The notes under the pieces are model-generated. The model had not been told where the DNA came from. It saw only the letters and a program-made list of their open reading frames with translations, and did no database searches. Source: Lysinibacillus sp. B2A1 (GTDB lineage: Bacteria > Bacillota > Bacilli > Bacillales_A > Planococcaceae). From it: 64,000 bases of DNA. The stretch covers positions 5,382,001-5,446,000 of the forward strand of contig CP027224.1 of assembly GCA_002973635.1 (NCBI GenBank), given 5' to 3'. Below, one piece after another: positions 1 through 8,352 of the stretch (positions within the stretch are counted from its first letter, which is position 1; the number at the start of each line of letters is the position of its first letter). The translations under genes were made by a program, and so were the position numbers.

Positions 1-684
1 GAAGCTGAAGGTGCTACTTGTGAGGTTATCTTTTCAAATAATCCAAAAACAATTTTGGACTATACGAAGAGTGTTTTAACTTGTGATATTCATACACGCC
101 TACGCACAAAACGTATTCTAACAGCAAATGGGGCTGAAAAAGTATACAGCCTTGATAATATCTTATCAGCATCTATGAACGGTTCAGGCTTCAATGAGGA
201 ATACGGTTTACTTGGCTCAAACAAAGCAACTGAAGATAGTGTGAAATTATTCCCGCATACTTGCCAGCCAATTGTTGACGGTATCCAAGCAAAAATCAAA
301 GAGGTTACTGGTAAAACAGTTGAAGTCATGATTTATGGTGATGGTGCATTCAAAGATCCTGTGGGTAAAATTTGGGAATTAGCTGACCCTGTTGTTTCAC
401 CAGCCTATACTGCTGGATTAGATGGAACACCAAATGAAGTTAAATTAAAATACCTAGCAGATAATGATTTTGCTGATCTTCGTGGTGATGAATTAAAAGC
501 AGCGATTTCTGACTATATCCAAAATAAAGATGAAGATTTAACTGGTCAAATGGCAGCTCAAGGAACAACACCTCGTCGCTTAACAGACCTAATTGGTTCT
601 CTATCTGACCTAACTTCTGGTTCAGGTGATAAAGGAACACCAATGATTTATATTCAAGGCTATTTCGATAATTACACTAAATAA
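1..684 (+). CDS. Coenzyme F420-0:L-glutamate ligase (CofE)-like protein, C-terminal part
   Basis: The reading frame is open from base 1, so the true start lies left of the window; 227 residues are visible. The segment around MIYGDGAFKDPVGKIWE resembles the F420 ligase (CofE) family. Bacillota carry longer CofE-like proteins although they are not known to make F420, so the natural substrate is unclear. A good rho-independent hairpin follows the stop directly, marking the end of its transcript. The family call rests on recognised motifs only; the missing N-terminus prevents a length comparison. Confidence 0.6.
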   Translation, partial: EAEGATCEVIFSNNPKTILDYTKSVLTCDIHTRLRTKRILTANGAEKVYSLDNILSASMNGSGFNEEYGLLGSNKATEDSVKLFPHTCQPIVDGIQAKIKEVTGKTVEVMIYGDGAFKDPVGKIWELADPVVSPAYTAGLDGTPNEVKLKYLADNDFADLRGDELKAAISDYIQNKDEDLTGQMAAQGTTPRRLTDLIGSLSDLTSGSGDKGTPMIYIQGYFDNYTK

Positions 685-689
685 TACAA

Positions 690-726
690 AAATGAACTCT
701 CGTTTGCTAAAGAGAGTTCATTTTTC
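690..726 (+). terminator. Terminator of the CofE-like gene
   Basis: An 11-bp stem (691-701 with 712-722) is followed by a run of T. It begins six bases after the stop codon. The hairpin is repeated in inverted orientation at 1412-1450. Confidence 0.8.
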
Positions 727-800
727 ATGTTGTTGAAATACTATTATGTCAATGACATCAAGGTGACAAATTAAAAAGTATAGCCCTTTTTCAAAACGAG

Positions 801-934
801 GGGTTGATCTCCGTTCCGACTGAGTGCTTTCCTGGGGGCGTCCGATGAGCCGCTTCACTCGCATTGCTCGCTCCAGGGTCTCACCTGTGACGCTGAATCC
901 CCGAGGAGTCACTCAGTCTACACTCCAATCAACC
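801..934 (-). repeat. GC-rich interspersed repeat A, left copy
   Basis: About 134 bp, much richer in G+C than its surroundings. Read on the minus strand it aligns with 1219-1350: shared blocks include GTTGATTGGAGTG, GAGACCCTG, GAAGCGGCTC and CAGGAAAGC. Its ends form a stem, GACTGAGTG (818-826) with CACTCAGTC (910-918). The right copy has different bases at these positions that also pair. A 64-codon ORF across it is an artefact of the G+C content. Confidence 0.75.
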
Positions 935-1218
935 ACTGCTCATAGTATTTTCTTCTGGCATTTCACACAAATGTATAGTGATAAATTGAAGTCTTAGCCA
1001 TCACTATTTTGCGCAAAAATGGAGCTTTGATAACATTTTTCAATGCGAAAGCAGAGCGGTAGCAATAAGTGGCTTTATGTAAAGCAACAAAGTGATTCTA
1101 TACATAAAATGTAGCGCAACAACTATATAATTGTTCCATTATATCCATTTAATGATGGTGAGTAACATACTTTTACTTTACTTTTGAGGGAAGAAAATAT
1201 TTAAAGTTCTACACTATT

Positions 1219-1350
1219 GTTGATTGGAGTGCAAGGCTACTCGACTCCCGTGGGATAGCGAGACAGACGAGACCCTGCACGGAGCGTCAGCGCAGGAAGC
1301 GGCTCGTCGCTCGCCCACAGGAAAGCGAGTAGCCTGGAACGGAAATCACC
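1219..1350 (+). repeat. GC-rich interspersed repeat A, right copy
   Basis: Second copy of repeat A, in the opposite orientation to 801-934. Its closing stem is GGCTACTCG (1235-1243) with CGAGTAGCC (1326-1334), and inner segments such as GTGGG/CCCAC also pair. The stem changes between copies keep pairing, so the fold itself appears to be kept. No ORF of note lies between the copies. Confidence 0.75.
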
Positions 1351-1411
1351 TTCATTTGAATTAGTAGTATTCACAAAGAGTCCCTTGACCATTTTGTTTT
1401 TCAACACTATG

Positions 1412-1450
1412 AAAAATGAACTCTCGTTACTAAAGAGAGTTCATTTTTTA
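1412..1450. terminator. Hairpin terminator, usable on both strands
   Basis: A stem of about 11 bp has A-runs on the left and T-runs on the right, so it can terminate transcripts from either side. On the minus strand it lies 13 bases after the tRNA-like sequence and would end the RNA-repair transcript. Confidence 0.7.
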
Positions 1451-1463
1451 TTTACATTTAAGA

Positions 1464-1530
1464 GAGGATGACAGGAATCGAACCTGTAAACCCTTTTCTA
1501 TAGGGATATGCAGCCCTTGCACACTTCCTC
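1464..1530 (-). ncRNA. Non-canonical tRNA-like RNA
   Basis: The minus strand of this 67-nt stretch can fold as a reduced tRNA. It has a 7-bp acceptor stem with one A-A mismatch (GAGGAAG with CATCCTC) and a perfect T-arm, ACAGG-TTCGATT-CCTGT. The D-like arm is TGCA-AGGGC-TGCA with only five loop bases. The anticodon-like arm is CCCT-ATAGAAA-AGGG. Only about two bases separate the anticodon and T arms. No CCA is encoded. The short D-loop and variable region, and a formal AGA anticodon without the long arm expected of tRNA-Ser, argue against an ordinary tRNA. It could be a decayed tRNA or a specialised RNA. It lies 90 bp downstream of an RNA ligase gene on the same strand and just before a terminator. 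Confidence 0.6.
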
Positions 1531-1620
1531 ATAATATATAATTTTTGATTGATAGATTGATGTAGTATTACATTTTTCTCAGTCCTTTTTTAATAATTAG
1601 AAATCACAGTTAAATCAGGT

Positions 1621-2256
1621 TTATTTTAAACGATTAGGAATGACTTCTTCTTGTAACCAATGCTCACTTGTTTGAACATGATGCAATCTGACAAATTTCC
1701 CTAAATTATATTGGAAATCATCATAATGAAATGATCCCGCATTTCTAATGACATAACCTTCTTGTTCACCATCAAAAAATGATTTACCAGTAAATGTACG
1801 TTTTATTTTTTCTTCATCGAAAATCCCTCGATATAAAACAGGTGCGGTTTCAATACCTAACTCAGCGGCAAAGGCAACTGTCTCATCCCAGCTCAAACAA
1901 ATATTCTCTTCATTCCAAATACTAAATAAATAAAAGTAGCTTGTTAACGCTTGATAATAAATGGAATGCTTGGCGTAAACATTTTCTCCACATAGACGCC
2001 AATCTTTTGGAATCCGATATGCAAAACTCGCGTGAAATGTTTTTACCCAATGTCTAGAAGGATGATTGGCTGAATCGATGCTTCTGGCATGCATATAGTC
2101 TTTGTAAAGTGTAGTGCCTTCCCCATCTAATTTTTCAGTGACAACCACTTCTTTTCCTATAAAATGATTCACGTTTTTAGCAACCTTATCATCATGGGTA
2201 TAGCTTCTACTCCAAGGTAAATGAAAGCTTCTTGGATATTTCTTTAATTTCGTCAT
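1621..2256 (-). CDS. RNA ligase, minimal Rnl2-type
   Basis: A 211-residue covalent nucleotidyltransferase. The adenylation motif EKLDGEG puts the reactive lysine at residue 42. Further motifs are CGEN near residue 90, EGYVIR in the C-terminal third, and KFVR as a possible motif V. This matches the T4 Rnl2-like RNA ligase family, which seals 3'-OH and 5'-phosphate RNA ends using ATP. The protein consists of the catalytic domain alone, without the C-terminal domain of phage enzymes. It starts 24 bp after the kinase-HD gene with its own GGAG site, so the two are very likely cotranscribed and form an end-healing plus end-sealing pair. The natural RNA substrate is unknown. Confidence 0.85.
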   Translation of the reverse strand: MTKLKKYPRSFHLPWSRSYTHDDKVAKNVNHFIGKEVVVTEKLDGEGTTLYKDYMHARSIDSANHPSRHWVKTFHASFAYRIPKDWRLCGENVYAKHSIYYQALTSYFYLFSIWNEENICLSWDETVAFAAELGIETAPVLYRGIFDEEKIKRTFTGKSFFDGEQEGYVIRNAGSFHYDDFQYNLGKFVRLHHVQTSEHWLQEEVIPNRLK

Positions 2257-2280
2257 ATCTCCACTTCTTTTCTCTATTGT

Positions 2281-3237
2281 TTATTTGGCAAATTGATCTG
2301 CCTCACGGAAAAAGTAAAGCCTTGTTAATAAATCGCCATCTAATAAATGATAAATTTGGCTTCCACCTCTATCGCCCCCATACTGTATTAACATATGGAA
2401 CTGCACTAAATGTACAACCTTTAAAACGAAATCCTCTTCAAAGCCCAACTCTAATAAAAAATGACAAACCATTTGAGCCGATACATTTTCATGGCCAAAA
2501 TAGCCATACCGTTGTTGCAGTGGTTTAAATTTTTTACAAAATGGCTTCCCAACATCATGGAATAATCCTGCTATTTGTAATGCCAGCTTATCACTTTCCA
2601 AATAGTATTCATTGATATAGGCAAACACAAAATAAGTATGCTGACATAGTAGAAATTGATGATGTGGATTTTCTTGATTAAAATGATAAATTTCTTTAAA
2701 TAGTGGGGCTGATCGAAGTGTTTGAAAAAGCTCTTCATAAGTGGGTTGGCTTTGAATAAGTGAAATAAATTGTTGTCGAGAAATGTCATATGGACTTGAT
2801 TCATGTACAATATGCACTACATCGAATCCTTCTCCTACTGTTGGGAATTCTAAATGCTTTCTCATTTTTTCCATCACCATCAATGGTACTTGCCGCTTCC
2901 GTTGTTGGTTTCTTGCTACACAACTTGAATAGGGTGTATCAAAGTAATAGCATTCCTTCTTAATCGTGCTTGGTAATTTACGAAGTGCAAACATCCTGCG
3001 TTCTCTTTCAATATTTGTGGCATCTACTATGACAGAAAAACCTTTTGCCACTAAGTCATTAAGACGCTCATATAATGTGCGAAAGACCACACGTGATTTC
3101 TGCTTAGTTGCGTCACCAAACAGCTCCTGCCGTATAGCATCACTTGAAAGAACAATCGCTTCTTCCCTTTTCGCTAGCTGTTTCACAAATGTACTTTTTC
3201 CACTCCCAGGCAACCCCACTGTAAAGATCACCTTCAT
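2281..3237 (-). CDS. Polynucleotide 5'-kinase fused to an HD phosphohydrolase
   Basis: The N-terminal half is a P-loop kinase: GLPGSGKST lies at residues 8-16, followed by a lid region rich in Arg and Lys. This is the arrangement of T4 Pnk-like 5'-OH kinases. The C-terminal half has an HD domain, with FHDVGKP and GHEN as metal-binding signatures. In RNA repair such pairs heal broken ends: the kinase phosphorylates 5'-OH, and the phosphoesterase removes 2',3'-cyclic phosphate. The order here is kinase then HD. I chose the ATG at 3237, eight bases after GGGAGG, rather than the GTG at 3246. It is first in the cassette with the ligase. Assigning RNA rather than DNA ends is an inference from the ligase neighbour. 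Confidence 0.82.
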   Translation of the reverse strand: MKVIFTVGLPGSGKSTFVKQLAKREEAIVLSSDAIRQELFGDATKQKSRVVFRTLYERLNDLVAKGFSVIVDATNIERERRMFALRKLPSTIKKECYYFDTPYSSCVARNQQRKRQVPLMVMEKMRKHLEFPTVGEGFDVVHIVHESSPYDISRQQFISLIQSQPTYEELFQTLRSAPLFKEIYHFNQENPHHQFLLCQHTYFVFAYINEYYLESDKLALQIAGLFHDVGKPFCKKFKPLQQRYGYFGHENVSAQMVCHFLLELGFEEDFVLKVVHLVQFHMLIQYGGDRGGSQIYHLLDGDLLTRLYFFREADQFAK

Positions 3238-3354
3238 CCTTTTCACCTCCCTTCAAGTTTCTATATCGTGTTTCGTGTCATATTCTTTAGGTATGGACAC
3301 CAATTTTAATAATTATTTATTGTAATCAGTCATATTGGGTGGAGGTATTACATA

Positions 3355-3392
3355 TAAAAAAGACTGCTCCACCTTTTTGTAGAGCAGTCTTT
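3355..3392 (-). terminator. Terminator-like hairpin upstream of the RNA-repair genes
   Basis: The 10-11 bp stem AAGACTGCTC/GAGCAGTCTT is followed on the minus strand by six T. No minus-strand gene precedes it, so it either ends an unseen short RNA or acts as an attenuator in the leader of the kinase-ligase transcript, 118 bp before that start. Confidence 0.55.
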
Positions 3393-3658
3393 GTATATTA
3401 ATATTTTATTACTTTACACCGTTATTGTATCATAAATTTACAAAAATTACTAGACTATACTTCTTTGCGAAGTAGATGTATGATAAATTTCCTGATTCAA
3501 TCACCCTACTTTTTCCCTTGGGATAGATGTGTTTGTATACTGAAAAAGGTGTTTGGACAACCATTTAGAGAATCACAATTACCTTCTTCTCACCATCTTT
3601 ATAGGTGAGGGTTACTGCCGCAGTAAGAGAAAAATATGGAGAGGAATGTGAGTAAACG
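3393..3658. other. Intergenic region upstream of helD
   Basis: AT-rich, without a plausible gene. It holds small hairpins (TACTTC/GAAGTA near 3458-3474 and CTCACC/GGTGAG near 3589-3609) and must contain the helD promoter, which I could not place confidently. Confidence 0.5.
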
Positions 3659-5962
3659 TTGGAAAATCAAAATGAATGGCAAGAAGAAAAACATCACCTT
3701 GAGCATAGTTTAAACCTCATTGATTACAAAAAAAACGAATTACTGCTTAAAGAAAAAGGCTTCAAGGAAAATGCTGTCGCCTTGAAGAAAACTTTTTGGA
3801 ACGATGTCAGAGTCAATTTAGATACTGCTGAGGATGTTGACGAAACCTTTTTTGCAATTAAGCAACAGGTAGAGCTTCTATCTGACTCAGAGCTTGCACA
3901 GCAGCGTGCAATTCGGAATGTAAAGGTTTATGAACGTTTACAACAGTCACCCTATTTTGCTCGTATTGACTTTTTACAAAATGGGCATCAAGATCCTTTA
4001 AAAATTTATATAGGTGTTGCCACATTATTGGATGAACAGGATGAAAATATAGTTATTTATGATTGGCGTGCACCTATATCGAGTATGTACTATGATTACA
4101 CACCAGGTGGAGCCTCCTACGACACAATAGCAGAAGAAGTTCATGGTGAAATGTTACTAAAACGACAATTTATTATTAAAAATGGGCAGCTACAATCCAT
4201 GTTTAATACTGGCCTTACCATTGGTGATGACTTATTGCTTGATATCCTCGCACAAAATGCAAACGAGCATATTCGCAGTATCGTTACAACGATTCAAGCC
4301 GAACAAAATAAGATTATTCGCCATGTTCACTCACGCTATCTCATCGTAGAGGGTGTTGCGGGTAGTGGCAAAACAGCTGTTGCTCTTCAACGGGTAGCCT
4401 ATCTGTTGTATCGTTATCGCAATGAAATGACGGCTGATCAAATTTTATTGATTACACCTAATCAACTTTTTAATCAATACGTTCATACAGTCTTACCTGA
4501 TTTAGGTGAAGACAATATGCAGCAATTGACGTTCATCGAGTATGCTGAAAAACGTTTAGGTCGACAGTTCCAAATAGAATATCCTTACGAGCAGCTTGAA
4601 GATCTTTTAACAGAAAAGAATGACGCTCATTATCAAACAAAATTAAGCACTATTTCTTTTAAAGCGAGCCTTGCTTACAAACAATTAATGGATCAATATG
4701 TAAGCTATTTATCGAATAAAGGCTTATTATTTAAAAATATTGTTTTTCGTGGAGAACGAATTATTAGTGCCAAGGCAATTACGGAATACTTCTATTCTTT
4801 CCCTTTCTCAATGTCGATACCTGACCGCCTACAATTAGTGAAAGAATGGTTATTGCAGCAACTAACGAAATTGGAAAGGGAGGAGCGCAGAAAAGAATGG
4901 GTAGAAGAAGAAGCTGAACTATTAGACAAGGAGGACTACTCCAAGTCTTTCAAGGAGCTTTTATATGAGGGACGCTATACAGAAAACTCTTTCGATGATT
5001 TTGATCAAGAACGCAAAAAATTAGCGAGACAAATTGCCAAAAAACACTTTAAACCATTACGCAACTCCGTTAATCAGTTAAAGTTTGTTCATATATTAGG
5101 TACGTATCGCCAACTTTTTGATCTGAATAATCCCATTCATAAAGAATTACAGCACCTTATGCCAGACAATTGGGAGGATATTTGCCAGCAAACACTCCCT
5201 AATTTAGCAAAACGTCTAATTGCCTATGAGGATGCAGCACCATTTTTATATTTACAGGACAAAATAGAAGGGCAACAGACAAATACGATGATCCGTCATG
5301 TACTGATTGACGAAGCCCAAGATTATTCGCCATTCCAATTAACGGTTTTACAGCAGTTATTTCCAAAGGCACGTATGACCATTTTAGGAGATGGACATCA
5401 AACGATTCATCCGCATACCTTTAGTAATCCTTCACTGCTTGACCCTCAATTATATGGGGAGCAGGCAGAAAAAATGATTTTAACGAAAAGCTATCGTTCG
5501 ACAAAGCAAATCATTCAACTTACTGCCAAGATTTTAAATGATGATAGTGAAGTAGAGGCATTTAACCGAAATGGTCCAGAACCGTCGATTACGATTGTGC
5601 CGAATGAATTGGCATTAACTGAGCAAATTATCCAAAGCATCAACAATCTATCTACTAAATTTGAAACCATTGCTGTTATTTGTAAAACTGCAGCTGAATG
5701 CTCTGCTGTTTATGAGCAATTAAGCAATCAAGTAGATATTCAACTAATTAACCACAATACCAAGCAATTTAAAAAGGGTATATTATTACTACCAGCATAT
5801 ATGGCAAAAGGTATCGAATTTGATGCAGTACTTATCTATAATGCATCTGCTGCTAATTATTCAAGAGAAAACGAACGATACTATTTCTATACAGCCTGCA
5901 CGAGAGCTATGCATGAGTTGCACATTTATTCCATCAATAAATTAACGTATTTCCTACAATAA
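3659..5962 (+). CDS. helD: HelD, RNA polymerase recycling motor ATPase
   Basis: 767 residues, close to the usual 770 or so of Bacillota HelD. The N-terminal coiled coil (about 1-60) is followed by a UvrD/Rep-type superfamily 1 motor. Walker A GSGKT is at 235-239, motif II LIDEAQD near 549-555, and GDGHQTIH corresponds to motif III. HelD uses its arms to pry stalled RNA polymerase from DNA or sigma and so recycles it. The TTG at 3659 is the first possible start: a stop codon lies two codons upstream in the same frame. GGAGAGG lies about 13 bases before it, a rather long gap. It is monocistronic, with a terminator after it. Confidence 0.9.
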   Translation: MENQNEWQEEKHHLEHSLNLIDYKKNELLLKEKGFKENAVALKKTFWNDVRVNLDTAEDVDETFFAIKQQVELLSDSELAQQRAIRNVKVYERLQQSPYFARIDFLQNGHQDPLKIYIGVATLLDEQDENIVIYDWRAPISSMYYDYTPGGASYDTIAEEVHGEMLLKRQFIIKNGQLQSMFNTGLTIGDDLLLDILAQNANEHIRSIVTTIQAEQNKIIRHVHSRYLIVEGVAGSGKTAVALQRVAYLLYRYRNEMTADQILLITPNQLFNQYVHTVLPDLGEDNMQQLTFIEYAEKRLGRQFQIEYPYEQLEDLLTEKNDAHYQTKLSTISFKASLAYKQLMDQYVSYLSNKGLLFKNIVFRGERIISAKAITEYFYSFPFSMSIPDRLQLVKEWLLQQLTKLEREERRKEWVEEEAELLDKEDYSKSFKELLYEGRYTENSFDDFDQERKKLARQIAKKHFKPLRNSVNQLKFVHILGTYRQLFDLNNPIHKELQHLMPDNWEDICQQTLPNLAKRLIAYEDAAPFLYLQDKIEGQQTNTMIRHVLIDEAQDYSPFQLTVLQQLFPKARMTILGDGHQTIHPHTFSNPSLLDPQLYGEQAEKMILTKSYRSTKQIIQLTAKILNDDSEVEAFNRNGPEPSITIVPNELALTEQIIQSINNLSTKFETIAVICKTAAECSAVYEQLSNQVDIQLINHNTKQFKKGILLLPAYMAKGIEFDAVLIYNASAANYSRENERYYFYTACTRAMHELHIYSINKLTYFLQ

Positions 5963-5970
5963 TAGGCAAC

Positions 5971-6008
5971 AGGAGAATCTGTTCCTTACAGATTCTCCTT
6001 TATTTTTA
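5971..6008 (+). terminator. helD terminator
   Basis: 11-bp stem (5971-5981 with 5989-5999) followed by a T-rich tail. It sits between converging helD and the ABC operon, so it may serve both. Confidence 0.75.
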
Positions 6009-6761
6009 TATATAGAATGTGTAGTCTTCTGGAATAACACGTTTTAGGAATTTTTTTGTCCGCTCTTCTTTTGGATTTACAAATATATCATGCGGGCTTC
6101 CCTCCTCTACAACGACTCCGCCATCCATAAATATTACTCGGTTGGCTACATCCTTTGCAAAGCCCATTTCGTGTGTGACCACAAGCATTGTAGTACCTTC
6201 AGCTGCTATGTTTTTCATGACCTGTAGTACCTCACCAACTAACTCTGGATCGAGTGCAGAGGTTGGTTCATCAAATAAAATAATATCTGGATTTAATGCC
6301 ACTGCTCGTGCAATACCAACTCGTTGCTGTTGACCTCCAGACAACTGACTTGGATAGGCATCATATTTTTCTGAAAGTCCTACTTTATCAAGTGCCTTTT
6401 TGCCAATCTCAATTGCCTGCGCTTTTGGTACCTTTCGACCAATGATAAGACCTTCTGTAACGTTTTCTAGAGCCGTTTTATTAGTGAAGAGATTATAGTT
6501 TTGAAAGACAAATGCTACACGCTGACGAATTGCATGTACGTCTTTTTTCTTTACATGTTGAAAATCTACTTGAATATCTCCAAATGTTGCATGTCCCTGA
6601 TCAGCATTTTCCAAAAAGTTAATGCATCGTAATAAGGTTGTTTTTCCTGAACCACTGGGACCTAAAATAACAACAACATCACCTTTATCAATGGCTAAAT
6701 CAACGCCCTTTAAAATTTCATTATTACCAAATGATTTATGGATATTTTTTATCTCTAACAT
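6006..6761 (-). CDS. Amino-acid ABC transporter ATPase (TcyN/GlnQ type)
   Basis: 251 residues, the usual size for polar amino-acid importers. Walker [10 protein letters not shown] is near residue 34, the signature LSGGQQQR is near 140, Walker B is [13 protein letters not shown], and the switch histidine is in VVTHEMGF. It energises import by the two permeases encoded just upstream. The gene order (binding protein, two permeases, ATPase) and the linked oxidoreductase recall the B. subtilis cystine/sulfur-compound operon that includes tcyLMN. Glutamine, histidine or another polar amino acid cannot be excluded. Confidence 0.85.
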   Translation of the reverse strand: MLEIKNIHKSFGNNEILKGVDLAIDKGDVVVILGPSGSGKTTLLRCINFLENADQGHATFGDIQVDFQHVKKKDVHAIRQRVAFVFQNYNLFTNKTALENVTEGLIIGRKVPKAQAIEIGKKALDKVGLSEKYDAYPSQLSGGQQQRVGIARAVALNPDIILFDEPTSALDPELVGEVLQVMKNIAAEGTTMLVVTHEMGFAKDVANRVIFMDGGVVVEEGSPHDIFVNPKEERTKKFLKRVIPEDYTFYI

Positions 6762-6774
6762 GCTTCATCACCCC

Positions 6775-7476
6775 TTAGGCATTTGCCGCTTTAAATTTAC
6801 TTAAATGCTTTTCATATCGTTTAAAGAGAAATTCAACGGTACTACATAAAATTAAGTACACAATGAAAATATCAATATATGCTTCAACATAATTGTAACC
6901 AACATTTGCAGCTACCTTTGCCTTCAAAGTGATTTCGGGTAAGGACATTGCATAGCCTAAAGATGTGGCTTTAATGAGATTTACAGTAGCCGTACAAATA
7001 TTTGGCATAGCCACTACTAAAGCTTGAGGAATAATTATTCGGCGGTAAGCCTGGAAAGTTGTTAAGCCCGTTGCATGTGCTGCCTCTAGCTGGCCTTTTT
7101 CAATCGTACTTAAAGCAGAACGAAATACCTCAATTAAAATAGCTGTTGTACTAAAGGCAAAAACAATAAATGCGTACCAAATAGGATTGATTTTATAAAT
7201 ATCATAGCTAATATTGTATTTTTCAAAAATAATTTTTAGCATTAACGGAATGCTACTATACATAATAAAAATTTGAATAATTATGGGTGTTCCTCTAACA
7301 AAGGAGACATAGATCTTTGCTAAATGATGAATAACTGGAACTTTATTAATACGTGTTAATGCCAGTAAAAAACCAAGTGGCAAAGCAACGAGCAACGCAA
7401 CGATGGTTACAAGGAGTGCAATAGGAACACCTGATAATGCTACAAAAAATGTTTCAAGTAAAAATTGATAATTCAT
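6775..7476 (-). CDS. Amino-acid ABC transporter permease (TcyM type)
   Basis: A 233-residue inner-membrane permease of the HisM/GlnP family with about five membrane segments. The cytoplasmic EAA loop that docks with the ATPase is visible as EAAHATGLTTFQAYRRII. It ends 13 bp before the ATPase start and begins 12 bp after the other permease, so the three are translated from one message. The two permeases are similar but not identical, as expected for a heterodimeric channel. Confidence 0.87.
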   Translation of the reverse strand: MNYQFLLETFFVALSGVPIALLVTIVALLVALPLGFLLALTRINKVPVIHHLAKIYVSFVRGTPIIIQIFIMYSSIPLMLKIIFEKYNISYDIYKINPIWYAFIVFAFSTTAILIEVFRSALSTIEKGQLEAAHATGLTTFQAYRRIIIPQALVVAMPNICTATVNLIKATSLGYAMSLPEITLKAKVAANVGYNYVEAYIDIFIVYLILCSTVEFLFKRYEKHLSKFKAANA

Positions 7477-7488
7477 GGCTTCCTCTCC

Positions 7489-8196
7489 CTACGTTGTTTC
7501 TAATGTCTTTTTCCCTTTGCCAAAAAACTTTTCTAGCATAGCAAAGAATTTTTCAATAATAATTGAAAGCACCCAATAAACAATGGCTAAAGCAATGTAT
7601 ATCTCTAATGCATGTGCATTAATATTACTTGCGATAATTAAGTTTGCCTTTCCAACAATGTCAATTAAACCAATCGTATAAGCAAGTGCCCCTTCCTGTA
7701 ATAACGCAATCATGCCGTTCCCAAAGTTTGGTAAGGCAACAACAAGTGCTTGGGGGAAAATAATACGTCGATAGGCTTGAATTGGCGTTAATCCTACACT
7801 AACTGCCGCTTCAAATTGACCTTTGGGAATAGCTAAATATGCAGAACGTATCACTTCTGACATAATCGCTGCGAACTGCAATGTAAATGTCACAACAACA
7901 AAAATCGCTGTTTCAATCGAATGCAGATTTATACCAACGTTTTCTGCTAATGCTGGTACACCATAGTAGACAAGGAATAATAGAACAATTGATGGTGTAC
8001 AACGCATAATTGTTGTATATAAATTCGCTAATTTTTGTAATAATTTCACAGTACTTAACTTTGCAGCTGCTAATAATAAGCCAAATATTGTGCCTAATAC
8101 AATGGAAGATCCTGCTACTAAAAAGGTCACCTTTAAAAATGGCAATAATACAGGGATTGAATTCCAAATGTATGATGCATCAAAATACTTCTCCAT
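7489..8196 (-). CDS. Amino-acid ABC transporter permease (TcyL type)
   Basis: 235 residues from the ATG at 8196, which follows GGTGAGG. An upstream extension to 8316 is open but has no family resemblance and lies over an intercistronic hairpin, so I discarded it. The EAA motif region EAAVSVGLTPIQAYRRII and about five hydrophobic segments mark the HisM/GlnP permease family. It pairs with the downstream permease. The leader between the binding-protein gene and this gene is 156 bp and holds a long stem-loop. Confidence 0.87.
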   Translation of the reverse strand: MEKYFDASYIWNSIPVLLPFLKVTFLVAGSSIVLGTIFGLLLAAAKLSTVKLLQKLANLYTTIMRCTPSIVLLFLVYYGVPALAENVGINLHSIETAIFVVVTFTLQFAAIMSEVIRSAYLAIPKGQFEAAVSVGLTPIQAYRRIIFPQALVVALPNFGNGMIALLQEGALAYTIGLIDIVGKANLIIASNINAHALEIYIALAIVYWVLSIIIEKFFAMLEKFFGKGKKTLETT

Positions 8197-8257
8197 TTCC
8201 TCACCAACTTTTATAAATGTCTGGATACAGCATAGTAATTTTTCTCTTTGTATGAAT

Positions 8258-8291
8258 AAAGACTGCTGAGTATACTGACTCAACAGCCTTT
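8258..8291 (-). promoter_or_regulatory. Intercistronic stem-loop after the binding-protein gene
   Basis: A 14-bp stem (8258-8271 with 8278-8291, two G-U pairs in RNA) with a 6-base loop separates the binding protein from the permeases. It lacks a strong T-run. Such structures often give more binding-protein message than permease message through partial termination or 3'-end protection. Confidence 0.6.
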
Positions 8292-8352
8292 TATTCGATA
8301 GTAGAGCTGCTAACATTTTCTCTTAGTAAGAGAATTCATTAATTACCGCCTA

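Noticed and set aside
718..912. 64-codon minus-strand ORF
   Set aside because: It lies entirely within the terminator and GC-rich repeat A, has no ribosome site, and its frame is not kept in the second repeat copy.
1464..1530. Ordinary tRNA gene
   Set aside because: The D-loop and the spacer before the T-arm are too short, the anticodon stem is incomplete and the formal anticodon does not fit the arm structure; reported as tRNA-like instead.
7913..8216. Short ORFs on both strands over the permease start
   Set aside because: Shadows of the TcyL-type permease reading frame, with no start signals of their own.
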